A program made the translations under genes and the position numbers. From an uncultured Oscillospiraceae bacterium (GTDB lineage Bacteria > Bacillota > Clostridia > Oscillospirales > Oscillospiraceae), in assembly GCA_944385195.1 (NCBI GenBank), contig CALWWH010000265.1:1-11065 (forward strand): 11,065 nucleotides of DNA, in the 5' to 3' direction. This document shows positions 1 through 6,999 of the stretch, piece by piece (positions within the stretch are counted from its first letter, which is position 1; each line of letters begins with the position of its first letter). The notes below the pieces were generated by a model. The model had not been told where the DNA came from. It did not search any database and saw nothing but the letters and a program-made list of their open reading frames with translations.

Positions 1-522
1 TGCGGATGCGGCGCGTTTGAGCTGCTGCTGGCTCCGGAGCGCCCCATTACCATGACGGGCATCGAGCTGAACGCTGATGCGGCCCGCTATGCCGCCGAGA
101 ATGTTGCCTCGGCAGGCCTCAGCGAGCGGGTGAGCATCCTCCATGCCGACCTGCGGAACTGTCCGCTGCCATCGGATAGCGCACATGTGGTGATCTCCAA
201 TCCGCCTTATTTCACCACTGGGTCCAGTGCGGCGGCGCTGACTCAGCCGGAGTCTCGGCTGGAGCTAAGCTGCAGCTGCCGGGAACTCGTACAATCTGCT
301 GCGCGGCTGCTGCGCACCGGGGGCAGATTCTATGTTCTCTGGCGGCCAGAACGGCTGGTGGAACTGTTTGGGGACTTACATGCAGCTGGACTGGAGCCTA
401 AGCGGATGCAGGCTGCCCGGGGCCGGCAGGTGCGCTTTGTCATGGTCGAGGCCCTGCGCGGCGGCAGCCCGGGCCTGATCTGGGAAGACGATTTGAGACT
501 TTCACACAGGAGGCGGTACTGA
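1..522 (+). CDS. trmN6: tRNA1(Val) (adenine37-N6)-methyltransferase, 5'-truncated by window edge
   Basis: The reading frame is open from the first base, and 173 residues are visible. The family is usually about 240-250 residues, so roughly the first 70 lie upstream. The frame begins inside the SAM-binding glycine loop (CGCGAF at visible residues 1-6). It continues with the acidic ribose-binding strand (GIELN, 20-24) and the catalytic NPPY motif (67-70) typical of N6-adenine methyltransferases of the YfiC/TrmN6 type (COG4123). Family members methylate A37 of tRNA1(Val) in the cytoplasm using S-adenosylmethionine. The stop codon shares one base with the rsmI start, so the two are translationally coupled; a similar neighbourhood occurs in Bacillus (yabB ... 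yabC). An in-frame ATG at 52 is internal to the domain and is not the start. Other NPPY methyltransferases (RsmC/HemK type) are possible, but the rsmI neighbour favours TrmN6. Confidence 0.87.
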   Translation, partial: CGCGAFELLLAPERPITMTGIELNADAARYAAENVASAGLSERVSILHADLRNCPLPSDSAHVVISNPPYFTTGSSAAALTQPESRLELSCSCRELVQSAARLLRTGGRFYVLWRPERLVELFGDLHAAGLEPKRMQAARGRQVRFVMVEALRGGSPGLIWEDDLRLSHRRRY

Positions 523-1439
523 TGCCAGGCATCCTCTATCTCGTTCCGACGCCCATCGGAAATCTGGGCGACCTGTCCGACCGTATGCGTGAGACTTTGG
601 CTCAGGCTGATTTCGTTGCTGCGGAGGACACCCGCGTTACGCGAAAGCTGCTGTCCCATCTGGATCTGCATAAGCCTCTGGTGAGCTATTACGAACACAA
701 CAAAAGCCAGAGCGGCCCGCGCATTGTTGAGCGCCTTTTGGCGGGCGAAACCTGTGCGCTGGTTACCGATGCCGGTACCCCGGCCATCTCCGACCCCGGA
801 GAGGATCTGGTACGCCTGTGCAGCCAGGCGGGGGTGGAGGTGGTGTCCATCCCCGGCCCCTGCGCGCTGATTACGGCGCTGACCGTCTCAGGACAGCCCA
901 CGGCGCGATTCAGCTTTGAAGGATTTCTCTCTACCAATAAGAAAAACCGCCGCGCCCACCTGGATAGTTTGAAGCAGGAGCAGCGGACGATGATCTTTTA
1001 TGAGGCCCCGCACAAGCTGCTGGACACGCTGACAGATATGCAGGCCGTTTTTGGTCCAGAGCGACCAGTCTCCCTATGCCGCGAACTAACGAAGCTCCAT
1101 GAGGAAATCATCCGCACGACCTTCGGCGGCGCCCTGGCCCTATATACGGATCAGGCGCCCCGCGGCGAGTATGTCCTGGTTGTCTGCGGCGCCCAGAAGC
1201 GGCAGGCTGCTGTCCCGTCTATGGAGGCTGCGGTTTCGGCAGTGCTGGCCCTGCAGGCTGAGGGTGTTCGGCTCAAGGACGCGGTGCGTCCCATTGCCGA
1301 GCAGTTCGGCGTGACGAAAAACGCCCTCTACGACGCAGCTTTGGCGGCTAGGGATGGAATGAGCAAAGAGCAGGCATCTGAAATCGCGCTCAGCAGTGCC
1401 GCTTTGCTTTCAAAAGGAGGCGGCTGCGATGAAGTTTAA
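522..1439 (+). CDS. rsmI: 16S rRNA (cytidine1402-2'-O)-methyltransferase RsmI
   Basis: This is a complete 305-residue protein of the tetrapyrrole-methylase fold, close to the family length. It transfers a methyl group from SAM to the 2'-O of C1402 in the decoding centre of 16S rRNA. Visible hallmarks are TPIGNLGD (10-17), AEDTR (34-38), VTDAGTPAISDPG (81-93), IPGPCA (110-115), FEGFL (132-136), FYEAPHKLLDTL (159-170), ELTKLHEE (188-195) and GEYVLVV (215-221). A short helical C-terminal domain ends around 305. The ATG overlaps the preceding TGA by one base and follows AGGAGG (508-513) with 8 bases between, which fixes the start. Its own 3' end overlaps the next gene by 11 bases, so three genes form one transcriptional unit whose promoter is outside the window. 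Confidence 0.97.
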   Translation: MPGILYLVPTPIGNLGDLSDRMRETLAQADFVAAEDTRVTRKLLSHLDLHKPLVSYYEHNKSQSGPRIVERLLAGETCALVTDAGTPAISDPGEDLVRLCSQAGVEVVSIPGPCALITALTVSGQPTARFSFEGFLSTNKKNRRAHLDSLKQEQRTMIFYEAPHKLLDTLTDMQAVFGPERPVSLCRELTKLHEEIIRTTFGGALALYTDQAPRGEYVLVVCGAQKRQAAVPSMEAAVSAVLALQAEGVRLKDAVRPIAEQFGVTKNALYDAALAARDGMSKEQASEIALSSAALLSKGGGCDEV

Positions 1440-2508
1440 GAAATACTATTATGAGAACTTTTCTCTGGAGACGCTGGCTGAGATGGATAATCCGCGATAT
1501 GTTTTGGACATGGCCGGGGCAGACCAGGTCCTAGAGGAAGTGATCCTAAGCAGCCCGTACTCTCTGAGCGTGCAGGACTTTGAGGAGGAGGAACTGCTGA
1601 CCGCTCTGCTGCACATAGGGGCCTTGCGGCAAAAAGAGGGTAAGCTTGGAATGGCCGTGCCATTCTTCGTCAAGCAGGACGCGGACGTCTTAAAAGCATT
1701 GAGTAAAACTGCCGCCCATGACATTGCGGAAGCATTGCTAGCACACACCGGGCAGATTGTTACAATCGCTGCGCGTGTTGACAATGGGTACCCTGTTGAG
1801 CGAAATCTGTATCACATTTTATGTGCATACATTTTTGACGGTCTGATGTTTGATTACTTAGAAGAAAACAAACTAGTGACCACGTCCTGTATTCATGACT
1901 CTGGGCTAGACTATTTGCTGATCTTATATGAGGATACTGCCTGCCTCAACGAGTATAGCAATCTGCTCTTATGTTCATATAACCGGCTCATCGCCAATGG
2001 CAAGGGTTTTGTTTCTTTTGGAGACAGCAACGGTGTCCGCAATGATTTTTATCGGTATCAACGGCAAAGAGAATTAAAGCTTTTATCGGAAGAAGAAAGC
2101 AAATTGATCAGCTGCTCAATGGAAACGTTAATCGAAAACTTTGACCAAATGGTGGATGGCGGTAAGGTTGAGCGCTGTTATGTGGAGGTATACGAACGCT
2201 TTGGTTATTGCCGGAACGGAAAAATAGCTGTCCCTGTTTACGATGCGCATGCCTATGAAATTGCGAGAGAATTGTTTGATTTCACAGTGGATAAAGTCAA
2301 AGAATATATTTTTAGTGCTTTGAGAGCCATACAGTTTGAAACGAGGCTCCTGGCAAATGCCCATGGGGTGAGCGCAAAAGACATTGCTAATGAAGTATAC
2401 CATCTCATCTTTGGCGAGGTGAATGAGCTTCTTGTGAAAAGCGGCTTCGTATCAGCCCCGCCCTATTATCAAGGGGAAGGAAGATATTTTAAGTCTTTTG
2501 AGCGATAA
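1429..2508 (+). CDS. Uncharacterized 359-residue protein coupled to rsmI
   Basis: I do not recognise this protein. The ATG at 1429 is preceded by AAGGAGG (1414-1420) with 8 bases between. An in-frame ATG at 1396 has no such site and lies inside rsmI, so 1429 is preferred. The start lies within the last 11 bases of rsmI, implying coupled translation. There is no signal peptide or clear membrane segment, so it is probably cytoplasmic. Residues about 50-80 (an acidic helix, then ELLTALLHIGALRQKEGKLGM) could be a helix plus wing of a winged-helix domain, but this is weak. Composition is odd: 35 G/C in each of the lines 1501-1560 and 1561-1620, falling to 19-20 G/C in lines 1801-1860, 2041-2100 and 2281-2340. 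The gene may therefore be a mosaic or a recent arrival in the operon. The 3' end overlaps a broken ABC gene on the other strand. Confidence 0.85.
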   Translation: MKFKKYYYENFSLETLAEMDNPRYVLDMAGADQVLEEVILSSPYSLSVQDFEEEELLTALLHIGALRQKEGKLGMAVPFFVKQDADVLKALSKTAAHDIAEALLAHTGQIVTIAARVDNGYPVERNLYHILCAYIFDGLMFDYLEENKLVTTSCIHDSGLDYLLILYEDTACLNEYSNLLLCSYNRLIANGKGFVSFGDSNGVRNDFYRYQRQRELKLLSEEESKLISCSMETLIENFDQMVDGGKVERCYVEVYERFGYCRNGKIAVPVYDAHAYEIARELFDFTVDKVKEYIFSALRAIQFETRLLANAHGVSAKDIANEVYHLIFGEVNELLVKSGFVSAPPYYQGEGRYFKSFER

Positions 2509-3881
2509 ATCTCCCCACTGGTTTGCAATGTCAGGAGCGTCCCGCAACACCTGCTTTGCAGGGCCCGGTATGGGGGCAAGCCGGTCATCTGGAGAGGCAA
2601 CCAGAGAGACGGGCTTGAGCGGATTGCAGAGGGAGTTGCTGCGCGGTCTGGATAATCCCGAACATCCTTGCCTCCTACCATTACTGTGCCAACCGTGGCG
2701 TCATAGAGCCGGGGGATTAACTGCACCAGGGAGGATTTGCCGGAGCCGGTCCCTCCGATGATACCGATGGTCTCGCCAGCGCGAATGTGCAGATCGATAT
2801 CCGTCAGACAGCACTTGTCGGGTTCACCCACATAGCTGAAATTTACATGATCAAACACGATCTGTCCATCTTGCACTTTTTCTTCTGGATTTTGTGGATT
2901 GGTGATGTTGGGTTTTTCATCTAGAATTTCCCGAATACGATGAACCGATTCACGTGATATCATCAGCATCACATATATCATAGAGAGCATCATTAGGGAC
3001 ATGAGGATCATCATGGAATAGCTGATGAGATTCTGTAGGTCGCCTGTGGTCATGGAGATGCCAGCCAGGATTGTTCCGTTTTCTGAACCTACAATCGCCT
3101 TGGCAGACAACCATGCGATGAGAGTGATACAGGTGTAAATGCTCACTTGCATCAAAAATGGGTTCAAAGCGATGGTGGTCTCCGCCTTGGTGAAATCCTT
3201 TTGGATATCGCCGGAGATCTTTTTAAACTTCTGAGCCTCATGATCCTCGCGCACAAAGCCTTTTACCACCCGAATACCATGCAGGTTTTCTCTAACCACA
3301 CCGTTGAGCCGGTCGTAGGTCTTAAAAACACGGCGGAAAACAGGGTGGGTTACCCGGGCAATGGCGATCAGGCAAAGAAACAGGATCGGGATGACTACCA
3401 CATAAATGAGCGCAATTTGCCAGTTAGTAGAAAAAGCCATGAAAAGCGCGCACACAATGGAAATAGGAGCCTTGGCGGCAACCCGCAGAATCATCATGAC
3501 CGCGTTCTGCACATTCATTACATCAGTGGTCATTCGGGTAACCAGACTGTTGGTAGAAAACTTATCAATATTAGAAAAAGAAAAATCCTGAATGCGGTCA
3601 AACATTTCGTTGCGCAGATTTTTTGAAAGTCCCGCAGCCGCCTTCGTGGATGTCCAGCCGCCAATTGTACCAATGGCTAAGCAGATCACCGCAAGGATCA
3701 GCAGACGTACCCCGTACTGCAAAATCACATCCATGGTGGTGCCTGCGTCGGACAGCTCATCAATAAAGCGGCCGATGGTCACCGTTAAGATCAATTCGCC
3801 GACGGTTTCCAGCACCACCCAGATGGGGGTACAGACGGCGTCTTTTTTATATTCCCTTAGGTATTTTAATAATTGAAACAT
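2469..3881 (-). pseudogene. ABC exporter (membrane domain fused to ATPase), truncated after Walker A
   Basis: The first 411 residues are a typical MdlB/MsbA-like half-exporter: six predicted membrane segments between about residues 15 and 310, the coupling-region text DRLNGVVRENLHGIRVVKGF, then the start of the nucleotide-binding domain with Walker A GGTGSGKSS (376-384). Homologous-looking sequence stops at VRDYP (residue 411, about position 2649). The remaining 59 residues are unrelated low-quality sequence. The Q-loop, LSGGQ signature, Walker B and H-loop are missing, so about 170 of the usual 580 residues are lost. ATP hydrolysis and transport are therefore not expected. The start ATG at 3881 has AAAGGAGG upstream, but 13 bases away, longer than ideal. 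Exporters of this type usually work as heterodimers encoded in pairs, often beside a MarR regulator; neither partner is seen here. The last 40 bases overlap the convergent unknown gene. Confidence 0.88.
2509..2648. other. Junction segment between unknown gene and broken ABC gene
   Basis: This 140-base stretch separates the stop of the + strand unknown gene from the point where recognisable ABC sequence ends. It is GC-richer than the sequence on its left. Read on the - strand one base out of the ABC frame, it is open with a fairly protein-like stretch (SLVASPDDRLAPIPGPAKQV), which I cannot assign. It may be a leftover of a third gene joined here by deletion or insertion. No terminator hairpin is evident between the convergent genes. 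Confidence 0.4.
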
Positions 3882-4128
3882 GCTTGATGAATTGCCTCCT
3901 TTTATTCAGTGATTGCGCAGGTTTGGGAACTAAGAACCTCTTTTCCTGACGTTTCCTGTGTTTTGAAATCTCGTCTGCAAAAGCTTTTCCAAACCATTCT
4001 GCTTGCTTGCCTTGTTCAGCTCCCTGTTGAGATATTCTGACCTGTACATACCTTTCGGTGCTGGGCAAATTGCCGATTCAGAATGGCCAGACTCCTGCAC
4101 CATTGCGGAAGAAGATAGCGGCGCATAT

Positions 4129-4178
4129 GCTTGCCGATTTGATTCATCCGCCGGTCCGGCGGATTCGTTTGGGCAAGC
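4129..4178. repeat. Large GC-rich dyad (nested inverted repeats)
   Basis: The core is a perfect palindrome: ATCCGCCGG (4146-4154), one central T, then CCGGCGGAT (4156-4164). Outside it a second pair matches exactly: GCTTGCC (4129-4135) and GGCAAGC (4172-4178). The whole could fold into a stem with an internal loop, or serve as a protein-binding site. No T-tract follows on either strand, so it is not a standard terminator. An 8-base palindrome GCATATGC (4123-4130) abuts it on the left. Confidence 0.7.
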
Positions 4179-4344
4179 GTAGTGCACCAGTCTCTTCAGG
4201 CAGCAAAGGCCCGACTGCCGGCAATGATCTATGGAGCTGGCAAAAAAGGATAATCAAATATTGGGGCACTATAAACCCCCTTCTGCAATCGAATTGTTTG
4301 GCGGTGAATTGTCGCTCTCACACAAATATTATAGGACTTTATTC

Positions 4345-4373
4345 TTGAATGTGAATTTAGAATGTGTTATTAT
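4345..4373 (+). promoter_or_regulatory. Likely sigma-A promoter of the LysR gene
   Basis: The -35 candidate is TTGAAT (4345-4350) and the -10 candidate is TATTAT (4368-4373), with a 17-base spacer. Surrounding sequence is AT-rich and the LysR start codon is 34 bases beyond the -10 box, giving a short leader. Confidence 0.6.
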
Positions 4374-4395
4374 AAATAAGAATTTCTTATTAATA
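4371..4395. promoter_or_regulatory. Palindromic operator candidate in the LysR leader
   Basis: A perfect 17-base palindrome AATAAGAATTTCTTATT (4375-4391) has 8-base arms around one central T. Allowing one mismatch it extends to 4371-4395, with 11 of 12 arm pairs matching. It contains the T-N11-A pattern typical of LysR-family binding sites (T4377 to A4389). It overlaps the -10 box and probable transcription start, the usual place for autorepression by the regulator encoded just downstream. The binding protein is inferred. Confidence 0.6.
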
Positions 4396-4406
4396 GAGGG
4401 TATCAA

Positions 4407-5306
4407 ATGAATACAATGCAAATCTCATGCTTTTTAGCTGTAGCTGAAACATTGAATTTTGCCCGTGCCGCAGAACGGCTTCATGTCACTCAGCCTGCGG
4501 TCACGCAACAGATTCATTCGTTAGAGGCGGAACTTAATTCACAGCTTTTTCGACGCACAACGAGGGCGGTAGAACTTACTCAAGCTGGAATGTTATTTTT
4601 AGATGATGCAAAAACGATTTTAGAAATTTATACGCGAGCGCAAAAACGGTCGGATTATAACGCTGCTGATACCCGTCAGGCGTTTACCATTGGGTTTCAC
4701 TCCTTTCATGAAGCTTTTATTTTAGCAGAACCATTGCAGAAAATGAAGGAAAAATTCCCGAACATCTACCCGATTTTTCGCATTGTGCCCTTTCAGCACT
4801 TATACCAGCGTCTGCAGGAAGAAGAGGTAGAGGTTGTGTTCTCTTTTAGAGAAAGCGGCTTTAGAAAAGGAATTCAATATCGAGAGCTGAAAAAAATTCG
4901 TGCAATTGGCGTGGCGGGGGCCAATCATCCCATTTGCCAATTCCGTCAGCTTTCTATGCGGAATTTAAAGCAAGAACCTATCGTCGTACTCGATCCCCAG
5001 AGATGCCCGGCGGATTATGGAAAATTACTGCACCAACTATTGGAAGACAAGCCCCTTTTAGATACCTATTTTTGTGATTCCATAGAAACCGCCATTACAT
5101 TAGCTGAAGCACAATATGGAATAGCCCTTATACCAGAACTAGTTCAAAACAAGAACCAGTCAATATGCACGCTGCCTATTGTTGATGCAGAACCAATGTC
5201 TTATGGCGTCTATTATAAGACATTGTCAGGGTATCCAATGCGAAAAGCATTTGTGGAATATGCAAGGGAACTCATCAAAACCCCGGCTTTTAATGGCGAA
5301 TTTTAG
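4407..5306 (+). CDS. LysR-family transcriptional regulator
   Basis: This 299-residue protein has the standard LysR layout: an N-terminal winged helix-turn-helix (recognition region about 17-37, with FARAAERLHVTQPAVTQQI), a linker helix to about residue 85, and a two-lobed periplasmic-binding-protein-like effector domain from about 90 to 295. Length and domain order are normal and nothing is missing. The ATG follows GAGGG (4396-4400) at 6 bases. The effector cannot be told from sequence. The closest upstream gene on the other strand is the broken ABC exporter, and the gene that seems to have followed LysR is degraded, so the original target may be lost. Composition is AT-richer than in rsmI or the dipeptidase gene, in keeping with acquisition. 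Confidence 0.96.
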   Translation: MNTMQISCFLAVAETLNFARAAERLHVTQPAVTQQIHSLEAELNSQLFRRTTRAVELTQAGMLFLDDAKTILEIYTRAQKRSDYNAADTRQAFTIGFHSFHEAFILAEPLQKMKEKFPNIYPIFRIVPFQHLYQRLQEEEVEVVFSFRESGFRKGIQYRELKKIRAIGVAGANHPICQFRQLSMRNLKQEPIVVLDPQRCPADYGKLLHQLLEDKPLLDTYFCDSIETAITLAEAQYGIALIPELVQNKNQSICTLPIVDAEPMSYGVYYKTLSGYPMRKAFVEYARELIKTPAFNGEF

Positions 5307-5596
5307 GAGGTACCTGAAAACCGCTATGAGAGGATCGGAGGACGCGAGGGACATCCCCGTCGATTTGTACTGACTTTGACGGTGCAGCTCCAATCCCTCT
5401 GGCAGAGATGATGCGGCGCGAGAATCCCCGTTGCTTTAAGCAAAGAGTCTGTCCCGGAAATCAAGAGCTTCTATCAGCGTGGAACAGACAAACCGAAGTA
5501 TTGGTCGCAGCTGCTTTGTCTGTCGGCTACTTTATTGACGCAAAGGGGAAACCCATTGCGCTGAAAGGTGTCTTCCAGATCTTAGAAAGCGGTTAA
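5305..5596 (+). pseudogene. Debris of a gene that once followed LysR
   Basis: A perfect AGGAGG (5305-5310) overlaps the LysR stop codon, exactly where a coupled downstream gene would take its ribosome binding site. No well-spaced ATG follows; the nearest, at 5326, is 15 bases away and its frame stops at 5373. In another frame, from about 5330 to the stop at 5596, the sequence is open and its end (LVAAALSVGYFIDAKGKPIA, then LKGVFQILESG) looks like a genuine protein C-terminus. This suggests a deleted or frameshifted gene. I do not recognise the family. Confidence 0.35.
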
Positions 5597-5657
5597 ACGA
5601 AGAATAAAAGGCTGAGTTTGACCCCTGTATCCCAGTGAAAATCTGATTTTAAAGTTA

Positions 5658-5702
5658 GAAAAATCCGCTGATCGGCAAGGCTACAGCTGTACCGATCAGT
5701 GG
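5658..5702 (-). terminator. Rho-independent terminator of the small envelope operon
   Basis: Two 11-base arms (5665-5675 and 5692-5702) pair with a single G-U. The 16-base loop contains the 10-base palindrome TACAGCTGTA (5682-5691). On the - strand the stem is followed by ATTTTT (5664-5659), a proper U-tract, so it ends transcription about 50 bases after the 54-residue gene. On the + strand ACTTTT follows, so it may act weakly in both directions. Confidence 0.8.
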
Positions 5703-5749
5703 ACTTTTGGGGGCCTAGTTGTTTGGGTTGCGGCGTCAAAATCTGGTAG

Positions 5750-5914
5750 TTAGCGGTCTTTACTGAAAAATCCGGCGACAGACATGATAAAACCGATCAG
5801 TATCAAAAGAAAAGATATCCACATAAGACCAACATAGATGATCTCTAGACCAGCAAGAATCATGATTGCGATACCCAAAAGCATCAAACTGTTGCCGAAC
5901 AGCATGGTTTTCAT
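5750..5914 (-). CDS. Small hydrophobic membrane protein, 54 residues
   Basis: The product runs from MKTMLFGNSL to GFFSKDR. Nearly all of it is hydrophobic: two predicted membrane helices, about 4-24 and 26-50, with a glutamate at 24 near the turn and a short charged tail. The ATG at 5914 follows GGGAGG (5927-5922) with 7 bases between, a strong site. Another ATG at 5918 is out of frame and short. The gene sits 55 bases after the lipoprotein stop and just before a strong terminator, so it is the last member of a three-gene operon. No family is recognised. Its ribosome binding site, operon position and uninterrupted hydrophobicity argue that it is real. Confidence 0.75.
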   Translation of the reverse strand: MKTMLFGNSLMLLGIAIMILAGLEIIYVGLMWISFLLILIGFIMSVAGFFSKDR

Positions 5915-5969
5915 ACATCTACCTCCCTTCGATCAATACGTATAGGCAGCGGAGGTTGGAGGGAGTCCC

Positions 5970-6314
5970 TTACTCTGTTTCCCGATTTGCAGGCGTTTTC
6001 AATGTGATAGCGTAAACGGTGCTTATTTGGAGTGGATCGCTTTCTGCAATGTCGCCGTTGTAATACACAACAACTTCATCACCCACGGATACATCTGTGT
6101 AGCTGTCTGGGTTTTCCACGTCCAAAGAAACCACACAGTTGGCGCCATTGGGGTAGCCATCTGTTTCTATGTAGATAAGGATAGAGTGCTCCCTAACGTC
6201 TTGCACAATTCCGCAAATGCTTGGCTCGTGCTCTATGATATCGTTCATGCTTCTGCCCTGGCAGCCGGCCAGGACGAAGAGTAAGGCCAGCGCCAATATG
6301 GCCAATTTTTTCAT
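5970..6314 (-). CDS. Small lipoprotein, 114 residues, YobA/DUF3221-like fold possible
   Basis: The N-terminus is a classic lipoprotein signal: MKK, a hydrophobic stretch (4-14), and lipobox LAGC with the lipidated cysteine at residue 18. The mature part of about 97 residues should be anchored on the outer face of the membrane. It alternates short strands (GIVQDVREHSILIYIE, a GDEVVVYYNGDI segment, then PLQISTVYAITL), a pattern resembling the small beta-barrel lipoproteins of the YobA/DUF3221 type; that likeness is my inference. The ATG follows AAAGGAG with about 9 bases between. It lies 32 bases after the 81-residue membrane gene and 55 bases before the 54-residue one, all on the same strand. 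Function is unknown. Confidence 0.88.
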   Translation of the reverse strand: MKKLAILALALLFVLAGCQGRSMNDIIEHEPSICGIVQDVREHSILIYIETDGYPNGANCVVSLDVENPDSYTDVSVGDEVVVYYNGDIAESDPLQISTVYAITLKTPANRETE

Positions 6315-6346
6315 GTCAATTCGCTCCTTTCAAACGCAGCGAAGGA

Positions 6347-6592
6347 TTAGGCCTTGTTTTCTTCATCAGAGTTGTCAGGCGGGGTCTTCTGATCCATCTT
6401 GGAGAGAATCAGCCCCGTGCAAGTCACGATAACCACGCACAAATACAGGCAGCATCCAAAAACGGACGCACTTCCGACGTCCATGCCATTAAAGAGTTCG
6501 CCAGCGAAACCAGAGACGTATACTCCGCCGACCGCCACCAATATGCCCAAAAGGATATATTTTAACATCTTCAGCAACGCTTTGTTTTCCAC
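6347..6592 (-). CDS. Two-helix membrane protein, 81 residues
   Basis: The product has two predicted membrane helices, about 10-30 (LKYILLGILVAVGGVYVSGF) and 43-64. The second is cysteine-rich (Cys 47, 48, 52, 58). A hydrophilic, acidic tail ends it (DQKTPPDNSDEENKA). The GTG at 6592 is chosen because GGGAG lies 8 bases upstream; a GTG at 6601 overlaps that site itself and cannot use it. It is the first gene of the three-gene - strand operon and follows an extended -10 promoter. I do not recognise the family. Two helices plus a charged tail suit a small envelope partner protein, but no role can be given. Confidence 0.8.
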   Translation of the reverse strand: MENKALLKMLKYILLGILVAVGGVYVSGFAGELFNGMDVGSASVFGCCLYLCVVIVTCTGLILSKMDQKTPPDNSDEENKA

Positions 6593-6648
6593 GACAAGCA
6601 CTCCCTTGCGATAGAATGAATTGGAGCCTGCATCGGCCTGTGTCTGTC

Positions 6649-6657
6649 ATTTTAGCA
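6649..6657 (-). promoter_or_regulatory. Extended -10 promoter of the small envelope operon
   Basis: On the - strand the sequence reads TGCTAAAAT, an extended -10 element (TGn plus TAAAAT, hexamer 6654-6649), about 57 bases upstream of the GTG start at 6592. No good -35 box is seen 17 bases further up, which is common for extended -10 promoters. Confidence 0.5.
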
Positions 6658-6659
6658 TA

Positions 6660-6999
6660 AAAAGAGAAAGAAATCTACCCCCGGAATGTTGGCTTCTCAG
6701 TTTAAGAGCAGGACAGAATCCTCCCCCCAAAAAGCGGGACCGCCAATCCCGGGCCAGCTCTGGCGGGCAGGGGATGAAACTGGGAGTGGAAATTGCAGCG
6801 GGGCTGTGGTATGATAAATACGCTTGTATGAGGAGGTAGAAGCCGCTTTTCCGGCGGCAGCTATCGCTTCTGGGAGTTTAAAAACCTATGGTGCAGCGGC
6901 CTATGAATGGACTGAAACAGCCGCAAAACCAAGGCGGTTACAACCCCAAGAAATCATTCAAAGATAAAGCCCCATGGGCGGAAGAGAGAGGAGAAAACT
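6660..6999. other. Divergent intergenic region and dipeptidase leader
   Basis: About 340 bases separate the small operon promoter from the dipeptidase gene. It contains the dipeptidase promoter, a short hairpin (GCCGC, 7-base loop, GCGGC in 6842-6858) and an AGGAGG at 6831-6836 with no start codon at a useful distance. Two short frames are open in the leader, 6818-6967 and 6888-7043; neither has a good start context. No riboswitch class is recognised. Confidence 0.5.
6787..6815 (+). promoter_or_regulatory. Likely promoter of the dipeptidase gene
   Basis: TGGTATGAT is an extended -10 (hexamer TATGAT, 6810-6815). A weak -35 match TGGAAA (6787-6792) stands 17 bases upstream. It implies a leader of about 180 bases before the start codon at 7000. 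Confidence 0.5.

Larger units (their letters stand above)
3882..4406. other. Long intergenic region between ABC remnant and LysR gene
   Basis: These 525 bases carry no gene I can support. Two overlapping - strand frames (3930-4187 and 3847-4068) are open, but they lack a good ribosome binding site and recognisable motifs. The arrangement, with the regulator and the exporter transcribed away from each other, is what one expects for a LysR regulator and its target. I found no convincing - strand promoter for the ABC gene, although its ribosome binding site (about 3895-3902) is intact. Structured elements within this stretch are listed separately. Confidence 0.5.

Noticed and set aside
1396..1428. 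Earlier ATG for the unknown gene after rsmI
   Set aside because: No ribosome binding site, and the good AAGGAGG at 1414-1420 would fall inside the frame; the ATG at 1429 is well placed.
3147..3876. + strand frames opposite the ABC gene
   Set aside because: They lie opposite well-conserved membrane-domain coding sequence and have no recognisable content.
3847..4187. Possible MarR-type regulator gene upstream of the ABC remnant
   Set aside because: MarR regulators often precede such exporters, but neither open - strand frame shows a winged-helix pattern or a usable ribosome binding site.
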